DNA of 64,000 bases from Biomphalaria glabrata (GCF_947242115.1 NC_074713.1:8495001-8559000), one strand, 5' to 3'. Shown: positions 34,933-47,328, counted from the stretch's first letter. The notes: generated by a model not told the origin, from the sequence alone. Made by a program: numbers and translations.

Positions 34933-35115
34933 ATCGGTTAGCTATCATAGGAGTCTTTGATCTAAAAGAGAAACTGGAAATTCTGCAACAACAAACAAGA
35001 TGTGTTTGGGTGAATTTCAAATTAGATCGATTTGATATTATGAACTTTGTTTTCTCATATCGTATTTTTAAAGAAGCATACAGTCATGAAAAGCATAGGA
35101 ATCTTTTTTACAAAG
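34933..35115 (+). CDS. CTLD-like gene copy B, exon 3
   Basis: 183-nt exon, acceptor TTTTATTTAG, donor AAAG|GTAGGC, phase 1 at both ends. It encodes DRLAIIGVFDLKEKLEILQQ, TRCVWVNF and SHEKHRNLFYK. The Q-rich EKLEILQQQTRCVW block is the most conserved part of the family. The first ~40 nt of intron 3 (GTAGGCCATTTTAAACGTTT) resemble those of copy A, which supports a recent A/B duplication. Open frame, no defect seen here. Confidence 0.82.
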
Positions 35116-35673
35116 GTAGGCCATTTTAAACGTTTTCAAATGTAAATAAAAATAAATCCAATTATTTTTAGAGGCACCCCGAAAGGAGGAAAGGTGCTGT
35201 TAATTTTGTGGAGTCTGTCTAACAGGCTATCCGTTCGTTCGTCACGTTCAGATCATAAAAACTGGGAAAGATGTTGAAAATTTGATTTACTCATAGATTG
35301 AGGCTAAGAATGTTTAGATACACCAGCTGCATTATATTTCACTGTTCTGACATTTAACTTTCTTACCAGAGTTTCATTACTGATAGGCCATTGTTCCAGA
35401 CTTTGTTTTAAATTAAAAACACATTCCAAAATGATTTCTTGATATTGCACTTTCGATTTATTTTATTGAACTTTTCTTGACAAAACGTTTTGAAATCTCA
35501 CTAAAGATTTGGCTTGTTCCATTTTTAAAGAGGAAAACAAATATTTAAAAAAATCAAGAACCTAAAAACAAAGTAACGTACATGTTTGCTCGAAATCTCT
35601 GTGAAGACTTTTATATGGCCTTTGAATTTGACAAGTTTATTATCGATTATAGGCTGTTATAACATTATAGTAA

Positions 35674-35674
<1 letters not shown>

Positions 35675-35758
<84 letters not shown>
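35675..35758. repeat. (TA)n microsatellite
   Basis: About 42 uninterrupted TA units in intron 3 of copy B. Confidence 0.95.
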
Positions 35759-35761
<3 letters not shown>

Positions 35762-35764
35762 TTC

Positions 35765-35965
35765 CCCTTTCAGACTTTATAGTTTATAGGGCAGATGATG
35801 TAAAAATCCTGTGTTTCTGTGGCCTACGGTTAAAGAGGGTGTAATGTGGCCAGCACAACGACCAGCCGCCTTTACTTTTCCCCAACTAATGTCAATTACC
35901 CATTAGAGGTGGGCGGACTCAGAGGCGCCCAAAGATCCCAAACAACATCTAGCCACGTGTTTGAT
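35765..35965. mobile_element. gastropod SINE-like repeat
   Basis: CTATAGGGCAGATGATG-type head followed by GTGGCCAGCACAACGACCAG, CGCCTTTACTTTTCCCCAAC and GGCGGACTCAGAGGCGCCCA. From memory this is a very common snail interspersed repeat; the head also occurs near 11960. Orientation was not resolved. Confidence 0.6.
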
Positions 35966-36492
35966 AAAACAATGAAAAAAAACGTATCACGTGATAGCCT
36001 TTGTGTATTACGTAATTTGTTTAGAAGAGATAGAGACTAACGTGGCTAAATGTTGTTTGTTTACGATTGGTGAATGAAGTGCATTGTCAACTACGCAATC
36101 ACAATACCTTCTAGAAATAAACCATACAAACCTTTTTTATTTATTAACTAGGACCTTGAAACACTTACGTTTTGTGATAGTTTTTTTCAAGAACGTAGTA
36201 GTCCTTTCAAAACCGATGAAACTAGATTTAGATCTAGTTAAAAAGAAAACTTTATTTATTTGAGAACTTGAAAAACTAATAAAAATAAAAAAAAAAAATT
36301 TTTCTTTTATGGTTAAAGAGTAAGTATCTCCCGACAATATGCATCAACTATAAAATTAATATAAAAATCGTTAAAGCTATTTTTATATCCGTGTCCACCA
36401 AGGTTCCAACCTTTCAGGTTCCACCATGAAGTTCTGACTTGAATACAGGTATTTATTGTCTATGTTATTTTTAAACATTATGTTATTTACAG

Positions 36493-36680
36493 ATTATTCA
36501 CAGCAAACTAAATACGAATACCGGGATGATGCAATTAGAAAATTAGCTACATGTGGTATTTACCATCCTAGTTACAGGCTGCTTGCAATGGACAACTGTT
36601 TTTTCCCTGGTTTATACGAACCGAATTGTGCTTTCGGTGTTGTCTGTGAGGATTACTTCTTTACAAGAGACAATCTTTAA
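36493..36680 (+). CDS. CTLD-like gene copy B, exon 4 (terminal)
   Basis: 188-nt last exon, acceptor GTTATTTACAG, phase-1 start, TAA at 36678-36680. It encodes DYSQQTKYEYRDDAIRKLAT, then CGIYHPSYRLLAMDNCFFPG, then EPNCAFGVVCEDYFFTRDNL. Four cysteines complete an even set of eight in the mature protein. It is two codons longer than copy C. The last cysteine is followed by E, as in CTLDs. The tail FTRDNL is identical in all three copies of this exon, including the relic at 16956, which points to constraint or recent descent. Confidence 0.82.
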
Positions 36681-36689
36681 ATTCAACTT

Positions 36690-38505
36690 TTAACGTCTTA
36701 TGTTTGCTGTTCAATTCTAAAAATAGATTAAAATTAGCATGATGATAATCATCACGTATTTTGTTGTTGTTGTTTTTTTATAATGTTTATACGGTAGTGC
36801 TGAGCAACTGAAGAAAACATCACACTATTTTTCTTTGGCACAGTCGGCTAAAAAAGAGCTCAGCAGCCAAAAGTTGGTTAGAAGAAGAAGGAGAAGAATG
36901 TGTTGTATTAACTGCACTCAGATGGTTTAACTCTTTGTCTCCTAACTGACGTTACCAACGTTGATTCCACCAGAATGTGGTAAATAATTACGGAGAGAAA
37001 GAGTTAACTCAGTTGTAACTAGTATTTGCTCTTGTTTATTGTTAAGTTTGACTCAATAAGCGATTTCCTAAATTACTTTCTCCCCACATCTAGACACATT
37101 CTGAAATATATTTTTTTTATTTTCAAATCATCTTTGACCCCCTATTGTCAACTATCAAGTTTTTCTGGTTTAATATTTTAATTATTGATATGCACGCATA
37201 TTTCATTTCACTGCACAATAGTAGAGCGAAAGGATTGTCTCAGCTTGACGAGTACACCATTCATACACAGTCTTACATAGAGTAGCCAACAATGTGGATT
37301 ATCATTTAAAATAACAGTTTATAAATTTAATTACATTATATATATTACATCAATGAAATCACCAAAAGAAAGAAATGAGACTTCTATGAGAGATGCATGA
37401 AATTTTTTACGTTTCATAACATCTAGATTTAATTTTTTTTTTATTTTAAAGTCTGGTCATGATTGTATTTAAGCGTCTGCTTCTAGACATGACAAGATTA
37501 AATTTAACGATTGCTATAATCAATATCACTAAAGGAGAAATGATCAACTCCACAATAGGTAGACCAGACAGTCCTGTGAAATCAGTTATAAAACCCAGGA
37601 TTCTATCCACAAGACTTAAATTCTGTAATAAAGTGAAAAACATTGTTTTGTTTTTAATTAGAAATTTTACCCAAAAAAAAATGTGTAACTATACTAATAT
37701 CTAACATTGTCATTTTACTGATAAGTTTTGTTAGCTTCAACCTCCTAAAGGAGGAACTTGAACGATTTTTCAGTTTTCAAGACTTTTTGTGAGTAGACTT
37801 GTAGTATTAGACAAAAGATGGTAAAAGGCTTAAAAAGCGTTAAAATTAAAACGATAAATTAAATCTGTCAAACAGCTAAGATAACATTAAAGTAATTGCT
37901 GATTTCATTTTATTTTCCAGCAATGTTGATAAGCCTTATAATAAAACAAATAACTGTTTGTTAAGAGTGATATTTACTTTTAACAAATTTGCTAAAAGAA
38001 AAGTTTAACATTGAATTAACTTACATCCATTACGAGAACTGCTTGGGTCAACTCATAGGCACTTGATTCGTAAAATACTCTTGTGATTGTCTGTAACATT
38101 TTAACAATTTTTTTGTTTTGACGGCTTCTTATTTACAGTTTCTTATTGAAAACAAAAGTTTTCATATTTTGCATATTACATGTACTACGTCGTATTCGTT
38201 TCGATTTAGATCTAGATTTTTACATTCTCTTGTGGATCTAATGCTAAAATACTAAAACAACTCGATATATTAATGTTTATTAAACCTCGTAAAATGACTC
38301 GTATTTTAAAGAGACATAATAGCTAGATTTAGATCTAGATCTAGTTTTTTATAACACTAGAGCTAGATTTTTTACACTAGATCTAGATTTTTAAAACTAG
38401 ATTTAGATTTATATTCTAATTAAAATCATTGTAGATTCTAGATCTAGAATTTCTTGGTCTAGTTTAGAATGTTTGTTGTTTTACATGTTTTGGATGTTCC
38501 TTCAG
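36690..38505. other. spacer after copy B; possible membrane-protein fragment
   Basis: At 37446-37643 (minus) an open frame contains LPIVELIISPLVILIIAIVK and FNLVMSRSRRLNTIMTRL. One hydrophobic segment followed by basic residues is loosely like the first membrane helix of snail seven-helix receptors, but nothing follows it. It could be a decayed receptor piece or chance. The rest is AT-rich with TAGATCTAG words, densest at 38200-38420. Confidence 0.3.
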
Positions 38506-38509
38506 AGTT

Positions 38510-38640
38510 GAAGTCCAAACCTCCCGCAGGACGACGGGGGATGGGAGCGGGCAGGGTTTGAACCTTTAACCATCGATAAATCCAAATGACAGTCCAGCGC
38601 GCAAACCGCACGACCAGACAGCCATGATTTAGACTAGATC
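38510..38640 (-). mobile_element. tRNA-derived SINE
   Basis: Minus strand: GGCTGTCTGGTCGTGCGG (A-box-like), then GGTTAAAGGTTCAAACCCTG (B box GGTTCAAACCC), then a body with TCCTGCGGGAGGTTTGGACT and ACTCTGAAGGAACATCC. The RNA polymerase III boxes are about 45 bp apart, as in tRNA-headed SINEs. I recall the same sequence as abundant in planorbid snails. Confidence 0.75.
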
Positions 38641-39289
38641 AATATCTATAATTTCAATTTCTAGAATTAAAGTGTAGATGTTTATTTCCAAATGTCTAGA
38701 TCAATATTACAATGTTATAAAGTACTAAAACAAATCTACTATTTTTAAATTCAATATTGCATTCAGTCTAAAATAGATTATCTAGGCTTTTGTTTTAACA
38801 TAAGTCTTTTTTTAATTACATCTACATTATTCCAAATTTATATTTTAGATCTAGATCTAGTAGATATAGATCTTGAGAGTGCTAAATCTGTAGTTTAATT
38901 TAGGTATATCTACATCCTCATTCTAGTTCCATTTAAATAAAAATGGCAATAGCTCTTTTGGAGCTGGGACATAGAGCAGACGTTGCCGAAGTACAAGCTA
39001 GATGCCTTGTTCTTTTCGTTGTTTTTTTTTCAAGTACAAATCAATATCAAAAGATTATCTAAAATCGCTCGTCTGACATATTGTACATATCTGGTAGTTG
39101 TCATGTCGTAATGTGTAATATATCTCTTTATCAATAATAGGCTTTTAGCTTGTTATTAAGTTAACTGCACTGCCTTGTGAATATGCGGAGCCGATAGAGA
39201 TCCGACTCCGACGTGGGCCGCCTCTGAGTTTGTGAAACAACACAAACTCTCTTTGTAATCTTGCTTGCTTTAACTTTATTTTAGGGTGA

Positions 39290-39690
39290 GGTTATAATGT
39301 TAAACCATCGCTTACCCCAGCGCAGACATAACCATTTTAAGCATGGTCCAAGCATGGTCCAACAGCTTCGCTGGGCAGGGCATGTATCCCGTATTGAGGA
39401 CGAAGGTATGCCAAAGGCAGTCCTTTTTGGTGAGCTGAAAGCTAGGCGACGTAACAGAGGTGACCAAGGAAAGACCAGCCAACTTGCTTTAACTGGCATA
39501 GAAGACAGCACCTGGTTGCGTGCGGCTTCATAACGAGACAGCTGGAGGTCACTTACAAAGGATACACATTTGAGACCAAAAGAAAATCCGCTGCCGAGGA
39601 CAGATGAAGTCGGCGATAAGAAAATCTCAATCAACCAACGGCGGACAATGGCTATGCCTGCACTAGGTGTTGAAAAAATATGGAGCTTCG
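39290..39690 (+). mobile_element. LINE ORF C-terminal fragment
   Basis: MVQQLRWAGHVSRIEDEGMP, KAVLFGELKARRRNRGDQGK and then ENPLPRTDEVGDK in a shifted frame. This is the RWAGHV-x-R-x-x-D...LFGEL tail typical of RTE-type LINE ORFs. Confidence 0.8.
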
Positions 39691-40214
39691 TAGACACGGG
39701 AAATACTATAAAAATAGCATCAACTTTGTTGTAAACTGTTAGTCTATATCAAGTCGATTCATTTAGCGAAGCACAGACATCAGCTTGTCGTAATATATTG
39801 TAATATACCCTACTCATTCAACCGTAGCAAAGCACAGGCATCAACTAGCCATAATATATTCTTAATAGATTTAGGAAATTAACACTTATTTCATATGTAA
39901 TGTTTAAAGAAAATAGGAGTATAAATGAATATTTTGTGTGCTACGTACAAATCGTTTACTCTAATCATGCAATATAAAAAAAAGAGTATTATTTATTTAT
40001 TAACGAAACATGCCTTTTTGTTTGAAATTTTAATGAAATATTTACCACATTGGAATCCTGCAGATCAATTGATGAGAGCTTAGTCTCGAAGGAAACTTCT
40101 CTGTAAAAGTATTTTAAAATTATATTTATCACTAGCATTGCAAATGAATAAGTAATAATTGATTAATACTGCAAACTAAATGTAGTAGGAAATGGAAATA
40201 TAATTTGATTTATA

Positions 40215-40380
40215 TTAATCATAATAATAATTTTATTTATATAGCGCTGTTAACAAACAAAATATAGGCTCAAGGCGCTGTGATAAAATTACAAACATAA
40301 ACACGAGAGCTAAAATGACAAACTCATCTAAAAAAAAAAGTTTTAAACAGAGAGGTCTTAATATTCTTCTTGAAAGTAGT
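40215..40380 (-). mobile_element. SINE/LINE 3' tail of the GCGCTATATAAATAAA type
   Basis: On the minus strand the end reads CACAGCGCCTTGAGCC, then AACAGCGCTATATAAATAAA followed by (ATT)n. This tail is widespread in aquatic animal SINEs and LINEs. No ORF. Confidence 0.6.
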
Positions 40381-40449
40381 ATAGCAGTAGAATTAGCCTA
40401 AATTATTTAAACAGCGGTATTTACTACATTTGAAAACTCAAACAGTGAA

Positions 40450-40925
40450 AAAAAAAATATTTGCTATCTTATCTTCTCATCTTATAGAAACAGACGTCAC
40501 TTCAAAAAAAGAAGATAATATGTCAATCTAGTCATGCATTTAAACAGTGACTTAAGCTCTGCTAAGTTGTTCTGGCTGATTCAGGAGACCCATTCCATTC
40601 TCTAATGGCACTATGGAAAGAGGAAGAGTTGTACGAATTTGTCCTAGGATATTGAATAAGAAATATGCCTCTAACTAGGTGTCTTTCTGAGTATTTTTAT
40701 TAGGTTTTTTTTTTTTGTATTTGAAGATTATAGTTCAGTGTTTTGTGTATTATTGTTTATCGCATCTTTACTTATAATTTTCTATCCTGAAGGGTCTATA
40801 AATTTAATTATTTTATTAAAGGTGTTATTCTAATCAAAAGGGGAATATTCGTTTGTTATGACTCTCAATGCTCTATTTTGTGTCAGTTTCTTAATTTTTT
40901 CTTGAGATCAGGGGGGCCCAAACAG
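40450..40925 (-). mobile_element. diverged CR1/Jockey-like LINE 3' end
   Basis: Minus strand; same layout as 44376-44625 (ATAAGATGAGAAGATAAG-type tail, CATGACTAGATTGAC, ATTCTCTAATGGC region) but clearly diverged, so an older subfamily. Confidence 0.75.
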
Positions 40926-40937
40926 AGGATTATCAAA

Positions 40938-41165
40938 TGAAAGGCACATTCCTCGTTCCATATGCTAGGACAAATTTGTACAAATACTCCTTCTTCCTAA
41001 GGGCTATTAGAGCATGGAATGGGTTGCCTGGAGCCAGGAAAACCAGTGACTTGGCAGAATTTAAGTCATTGGTTAATATGCATGACTAAATGCATGACAC
41101 GTAGGACAAAATTATCTTCTTTTTTGAAGTGATATCTGTATTATGTAAGTTAAGATAAGATGAGA
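40938..41165 (+). mobile_element. CR1/Jockey-like LINE 3' end
   Basis: AAAGGCACATTCCTCGTTCC through GCATGGAATGGGTTGCCTG to the 3' UTR and a TAAGATAAGATGAGATAA tail. It lies head to head with the older minus copy. Confidence 0.88.
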
Positions 41166-41644
41166 TAATAATGTCCTAACGTAAGATAACATTTAAGTTT
41201 TGTATTCCTAGTTGATTTGTAAAAATTTCCTTTAGTTAGATATTTAATAATAATATGGATAACTGTTCCTTTATTTTTGCACCTAAATATTTTGAGCTTT
41301 TAGTCTGTGCAACTAGTTTTTAGCTTTAGTTGTTTTTTTTTTTGTTTCCCTTAATAACTGACATTTTTCTGGATGGAAAGAGATGCTCCAATTTGATTCA
41401 CATTTCTGTAATTATATTAAAATTTCAGTATCTTGTTTTGTTTTTATTGTTCTATATAATTATACAATCGTCGGCCGATAATTTGACTTTCGTTCCTGAA
41501 CTATCGCAATTTGGTAAATAATGTATGTAAATTAGAAATGGAAGCCCTAAGACTATTCATTGAGATACATTTGAGTTTGTTATTATTGGTGTTGATTGGG
41601 AGCCATATATATTATTACAGTTTGTTGTGTCTTTACGTAATATA

Positions 41645-42040
41645 TCTTTGAAATATCACTCACGATGCTCTGCAGATCATTTTCAGAGCAGGCATTTAGG
41701 GCAAAGAAAATGCTTTAAGGACACTCTCAAAGCTTCTCTGAGAGCCTTCAGCATTCACCCTGCCACCTGGGAAGGCAACATGGCTTCACATTGCGAAAAC
41801 TGGCGCACAAACTGCAGAGGATAAGAGAACAGCGCTGGAAGAAGAAAAGCGTCAGAGGAGAAAAGCAAGGACAATGACTCTTGCTCCAGCTCGAATAACC
41901 TGGCTAGTGAGCAGACGAGCATTTCGGACTCACACAGGTCTCACCAGCCACATGAGGAGGCACAAAACTCCAGTGCTAAGCCCTCAGCCACCTGGATGAC
42001 AAAAGTGATCATCATAGAGCCATGAATTTTTGAATAAACA
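41645..42040 (+). mobile_element. LINE 3' end, family with C-terminal C2H2 finger
   Basis: RCFKDTLKASLRAFSIHPAT in a mixed frame, then SRRAFRTHTGLTSHMRRHKT and PSPQPPG-type end. The first finger cysteines are lost here. Same family as 48450-50690. Confidence 0.82.
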
Positions 42041-42089
42041 AAGGGGTTGGGCAGAATGAACGGGGTATCTGGGTGATCGCTTTTTTTAA

Positions 42090-42185
42090 GTATTTTTTAA
42101 AATAGGAACGACCTGAATTCGAACTTGTGGGCTAAAGCCTTCTCAGGTCAATGCGGTAACCACTCTGTTAGCAAAGGTCTATGAA
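42090..42185 (-). mobile_element. tRNA-like SINE or tRNA pseudogene
   Basis: The minus strand reads TAACAGAGTGGTTACCGC (A box), then ACAAGTTCGAATTCAGG (B box), about 40 bp apart. It resembles a Leu/Ser-type tRNA body, but the acceptor stem does not pair, so a SINE head is more likely than a functional tRNA. Confidence 0.55.
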
Positions 42186-42299
42186 CATTGAAGATTGTAG
42201 AGTTAGAAACAATATATAACTATTGTTTATATTTCATGTTTGTGTTTGCTAAACCCACTAGCAGATTCAGAACTTTGGACTGGGGGGGCGCGATTTTTT

Positions 42300-42357
42300 T
42301 CCAAACCCTAACCCTATCGCCCAGTAAGCCCTAACCCTATTCTTAAACGTGCTTACA

Positions 42358-42425
<68 letters not shown>
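42300..42425. repeat. short telomere-like words and (TA)n
   Basis: Two short CCCTAACCCTA words near 42300 and 42330, then (TA)n with about 30 units from 42361. Confidence 0.8.
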
Positions 42426-42426
<1 letters not shown>

Positions 42427-42510
42427 TATGAGAATAAAAAGCAATATTTCTCAGTCTTCGGCGAAAAAAAAACAGTCATGTTGAGGCCTTTCTCTTGCAA
42501 GCTTAGAGGT

Positions 42511-42720
42511 CTGACATCTACAGCTCTTTATCCATCAGTGGAGTTCAGGGCGAAGCCCCGACGCCAAAAGCGTTTTCTTGCATTCTCACTGCAGAAACGC
42601 ATTCTCCTGACATCTACAGCTCATTATCCATCAGTGGAGTTCGTGGCTAAGCCCCGACGCTAAAAGAGTTTTCTTGCATTCTTCATTGAAGAAACGCATT
42701 CTCCTTACCTAAAGCGCATT
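42511..42720. repeat. 96-bp tandem duplication
   Basis: Two diverged copies of CTGACATCTACAGCTC ... GCCCCGACGC, ending CATTCTC; starts at 42511 and 42607. Confidence 0.85.
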
Positions 42721-42724
42721 ATTC

Positions 42725-44375
42725 ATCCTATTAAAAAAGGACTTTTTGAATAATGTACTTGAAAAATATTATAATATGAATTTATAGGCCCTTAATACAT
42801 TGTAAATAAAACCAATTTGTTCCATGAAAAGATCAGATACCCCACATATTTAGATTAAGGCTTTGAGGATCGCCGCCGAAAAAAAAATCGATAAACAATA
42901 TTTTATAAAATTCAAGCATAAATTGTTAGTTATAGTCCCAAATTTAACTAGAAAAATATCACATTGTGTAAAGGTTGGAAAAAGGCGACTAGGAAAATAT
43001 TATTTGGGTTTAAAACTCTTCTCAATCTTGACTCTTATACTAAAAATTTTCGTTTGAATTCTAACTTTTCCAAAGCAGTCTTTCTTAAAATAATTATGAT
43101 AAATTCATGTGAAATTACATAAACTCTGTCTGGAAAGGGGAGGGGCGGTAGAATGAAAATGATTAATCCTTTCTCCTTTTTATAATTTCTGCTAATGATT
43201 GCATTTGGCATTAAAGAATAGGGGTGCTACGACTCGATATAAGAATTTAATTTATGGCCTATATAAATTATATTAGTGACAGATTTTTTTAAAAATTTTG
43301 TAATTTCTTAACTCTAATGCAAAAAGAAAAAGTATTGCTTAGTCCGATGAGGAAGAGGAGATGGCATGTCGCAGTTATCTATGTAGTTGTATAGTGGAAT
43401 TATTTCTCTATCTAATTAATAGTGCTGCGTTCATCACTATTTGATGACGTCATCTGAGTGACTTTTTATTTTCCTGTGTAGGCTAGGGGAATGATCTCCC
43501 CTAGTTGCTTGTCACTTTTTTTTGTCTGTGTTGTGACGTAGAGGTGTGTGTTTTACTTTCGTCATAGATCGGCTGCTGCAGTCTCTCCATTTTGTACTGT
43601 GTAGAGTAAATACATGTCAGAGAGTTCTTGAATTTCTCCTTGTGCTTATGTTACTGGATAGCCTTATCATTTGCCTTGGATATATTCTAAAGGATTATTT
43701 TAACCCCTGTCTAGGGTGAGTTGTACTTTCTTATTGTATATTTATTACTATTTGGATTCGATCGTATTTGTAATTCTATAAGTAGACTAGAAGATTAGAA
43801 GAATCTTTTCTTTTATCTTTCTATAGGGTTTTAGCGTCAAGTCTAAGTCTTGGTCTTAGTCTTGTTTTCAAGTCTCAGTGTTGAACTCAGTGTCAAGTCT
43901 AGGTGTCAAGTCTCAGTGTCAAGTCTCAGTGTTAGACTCAGTGTCAAGTCTCAGTTTTCAATATTGAGATTTCAGCTTTAGTCTACAGGACTGAGATCTT
44001 CATCTCAGTTGTTCTATCTGACGTTCAAGTTTGTTTACATGAGTCTGAGGTTCCAGATTCCACACTGCGGGTTGCTGTGTCCAGACCTGATGTTACAGTG
44101 TGAGCTATGAACTTTGGAATTGTCGTCAGTGAACAGTATCTGATCTAGAGGCTAGATCTACATGTATTACCAGTTGTTGTTTGAGATTGAAGGTCTAGGT
44201 GGTCCATTGTACTACATATTATAGCTAAGGTAATATATTATGTGTTTCATAATTATTTTTATGTTTAAAAGAGACCAACTGAATCATATTAGATTACATC
44301 TTATTATATATATATCTATTAATATTCATACCATTATTATTATTCATATATCAGTTCATTCGTAAATATATCTTA
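42725..44375. other. spacer without recognised gene
   Basis: A degenerate CAAGTCTCAGTGT repeat lies at 43850-43960. The stretch 43390-44240 has less AT bias and might be an old LTR or untranslated sequence, but I found no paired ends and no coding frame. Confidence 0.4.
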
Positions 44376-44625
44376 TCTTATCTTATATAATACAGACGTT
44401 ACTTCAAAAAAGAAGATGATTACGTCCTACGCGTCATGCATTTAGTCATGCATATTAACCAATGACTTAAATTCTGCCAAGTCACTGGTTTTCCTGGCTA
44501 GCTCAGGCAACCCATTCCATGCTCTAATAGCACTAGGGAAGAAGGAGTATTTGTACAAATTTGTCCTAGCATATGGGACGAGGAATGTGCCTTTATCTTT
44601 GTGTCTTTCAGAGACATTAGATTAA
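44376..44625 (-). mobile_element. CR1/Jockey-like LINE 3' end
   Basis: TATCTTATCTTATATAATACAG (read on +) is the pentamer tail, followed by the inverted 3' UTR and the ARTNLYKYSFFPS-type coding end. Nearly identical to 55450-55690. Confidence 0.9.
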
Positions 44626-44884
44626 ATTCATTATTTTTATTTAAATCATCATACACCTCGTATATTTATGTATAACAGAGTGCGTATGGTGTGACTGTCG
44701 GGATGAACTTGGGCCTAAAATATTACAAGTTTTAAAATAATTACAATACATGCACACATTGTAATTTGCATTGATTTAATAAATAGACACATTTGTAATT
44801 CAAAATTACTGCAATACATAGACACATGAATATCTAATAATAATTTAGTAATATTATCATACAAAGTCCTGACACCTAATGTGC

Positions 44885-46520
44885 TATTTTTACTGACTTA
44901 GACCTTCCCGCGCCGTTCTAGCTAGGACTATGCAATTTGTCACGTTGATGCATCCGTCTAGTCTCTCAAGGGCTTGGGATAACTTCTCTTGGAACATTTC
45001 CCCGCTTACATTTAGGCCAAATGGAAGTCGAGCCCATCGAAAACGACCGAAAGCTGTGATCATTGTCGTTAGCCAACTTGAGGATTCATCCAATCGGATA
45101 TGCCAATAGGCTTCTTTTATGTCTAGCTTGGAGAATATCTTGGCATTTTTGAATTGTGGTAAGATATCTTCTAGAGTTGGAAGTTTATAGTGTTCTAGCT
45201 TGAGGGCTTTGTTCAAGTGTTGTGGGTCAATGCAGATCCTGAGGTTTCCATTTGGTTTCTTGACCAAAGCCATTTGACTGACCCAGTCAGTGGGTTTGTC
45301 AACAGGGACAAGTATTTTCCGACTCACCAAAAGCTCGATTTCTTTCTTGACTTTTTCTCTCATAGTATGGGGGCTCTTCCGACACTGGGAGACCACTGGT
45401 GCCACTGTTTCGTCAACAGTGAGGTGAGCTTTGCCTAAATCTCCCAGATTGCTTTCTTCACAGTGGACTGGTGCAATGAAATTTTCATTATTGACAGTTA
45501 TTAGTCCCAAGCATTTGCAAGTCTGTAAACCCAATAAACATTGCAACCCGTTGTCCACAACGGTGAATAGCACCTTTTCTTGCTTGCCTTTTTTCGGATT
45601 CGTCATAATGATATCAGTCATGCCCGATGGCTTCAGTTTTGACTGATTCCACATGGTAAGAGTTTGGGATGTTTTTCTGACTTGGCTTTTCCTTACGAAT
45701 CTCTTGCAAATGATGTTTACGTCTGCTCCCGTGTTCAGTTGAAATCTTACATTCTGGTCGTTGATCAAGAATACCGCTGTCATTTTGTCACTTGGTGCAT
45801 TCAGTGCATTAAGGGTGTTGAGGTAATCTTCGTTGTCACTCTCAGCGGGATCTTGTATCCTTATTGTGTTTATGCACTTAGCTGCAAAATGGTTTCTTTT
45901 TTTTTTTCCATTTAGCACAATCTTGTCCCCATGCTGGACATTTCCTATGTTCATGGGTTTTCCCGCAATACCGGCAGTCTATAATCAAGGTTTTGTTCTG
46001 GGGTCTTTAGGTCTTACTTTGTCGACAAGAATGGGTGCTTCGGCATTGTTTAGTTCGTTCAAGCTGTTGTTGGATTGTTCGAAAGCTTGGCAAATACCTA
46101 TGGTTTTCTTCAGTGTCAGTTCCTCACACCGTAATAATCTTTCTTAAATTTGTCTATTCATTGAGAACACTATTTTGTCTCTCAACAATCTATCTTTGTC
46201 CTTGAAATTGCATTTCTCTGCTTGTGTCAGGAAACTGTCGAAGGGGAAGCTTTCTTTTAGATTCCAGAATCAACACCTCGTTGTTTCTGGGGTTGCAGTA
46301 CTCTTCTAATTTTTTAAGTACAGTCCTAGGGTCGTTGGGTTTTTCATCTTGCTCATACATGAAATGGTCGTGAATCTCAATAGCTCTTAGGCCAGACTTT
46401 GGTTTTGGGTCATGTAAACTTCCATAAGCCGTTTCCATTTTCTAAAGTTTTCTGAGATGTTGCCCTCAGTTATATTCAGGTAGGTTGGGGGTTTGAGCAA
46501 ATTCTTCATCTTTTTGTTAC
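44885..46520 (-). mobile_element. Ty3/Gypsy gag-pol fossil
   Basis: On the minus strand, in order: gag-like sequence (about 46190-46440), a protease region (FQLNTGADVNIICKRFV, about 45750) and the first half of reverse transcriptase (PTDWVSQMALVKKPNGNLRI; KIFSKLDIKEAYWHIRLDES; ARLPFGLNVSGEMFQ). It stops in mid-RT at about 44918, where it meets a short LINE 3' tail. No LTRs, RNase H or integrase. It is 3'-truncated, with a few breaks, though the protease-RT stretch is comparatively well kept. A different lineage from the fossils at 2140 and 56239. Its role in RT is ancestral; no current function is implied. Confidence 0.88.
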
Positions 46521-46819
46521 CTTCGATCTAGATTTCGACCTGATTAACAGATTATATTTTTATTCTCTAGTTATTCCGTAATAACTCATTTTTGTTTCTA
46601 AAACTGTGTGTTTTGATACTTCGCTGCCACCATGTTAATAAATAGTTGAGTGAACAACTAACAAAAAGTAATAGTAATAGTAAAACACTGCTTTCCTAGC
46701 AACCGCCATATTGCATGGAATCATAACGAAACTATAAGACACAAGGGAGACTACTCCGATAAAACATAATAGTTCTTGACCATTAGGATTAATGTTCTTT
46801 ATGTTCTCATAATTAAATC

Positions 46820-47249
46820 TGGACATTTTTTAAAACTAAATTTAGCTCAAGTTATTAAGGATCTAAGACTATATCTGTTGGTATTGCATTACTACATTTT
46901 AAAAAAAGGACAAGAACATGGCTTGAATATTTCTTCTCCGTGGCAAAAACGCTGAAAGACGTCTCCGAGTTTGTGTGATATAACAATCTCTGTTTGCAAT
47001 CCTGTTTTTTTCCCTCTCAAATTTAAATGACAAAATAATTATATCTTCTTTTTTTCATTGCTAGGGCGTCTAGTAGAAAAAAATCAATACGAAATATAAT
47101 TAAATCTGTAAAAAAAAAAATAAGACCTCGTGTAATATGACCAAGTGTCCACGTTTACATCGCCATCTTCTGGTATACGTGTGTAATCATAAAGTCTTGA
47201 ATTCCATTATTTTCGTCACACTTGAAAGAAACAGTTCTTAACATTCATC
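46820..47249 (+). promoter_or_regulatory. conserved upstream block and core promoter of copy A
   Basis: Paralog of 22640-23118. CATAAAG at 47188-47194 and TCACAC (A at 47218) hold the same spacing as in copy B. The 5' UTR AAAGAAACAGTTCTTAACATTC is identical in both. The Gypsy fossil ends only about 300 bp upstream, so the conserved part ends there. Confidence 0.6.
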
Positions 47250-47328
47250 ATGAATATCTTCATCTTCTTTCTTCATTTACTTTGTTTGATGAGGACAACT
47301 TTAGGACTTTACGTTTACGGTCATCCTG
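47250..47328 (+). CDS. CTLD-like gene copy A, exon 1 (signal peptide)
   Basis: 79 nt, encoding MNIFIFFLHLLCLMRTTLG then LYVYGHP, donor G|GTATTT. It differs from copy B by a Cys-to-Phe change in the hydrophobic core and in the last few residues. Secretion is expected. Exons 2 (59225-59386) and 3 (61856-62038) follow in matching phase after an 11.9-kb intron filled with transposons. The last exon is not in the window. Every part visible is intact, so A is the best candidate for a working gene, with the caveat that splicing over this distance is inferred. Confidence 0.8.

Noticed and set aside
42090-42185. Functional tRNA gene
   Set aside because: A- and B-box words are present, but the acceptor stem does not pair and the sequence continues as a SINE-like repeat.
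42295-42340. CCCTAACCCTA words as an interstitial telomere
   Set aside because: Only one or two imperfect units each; too short to support a telomere-derived array.
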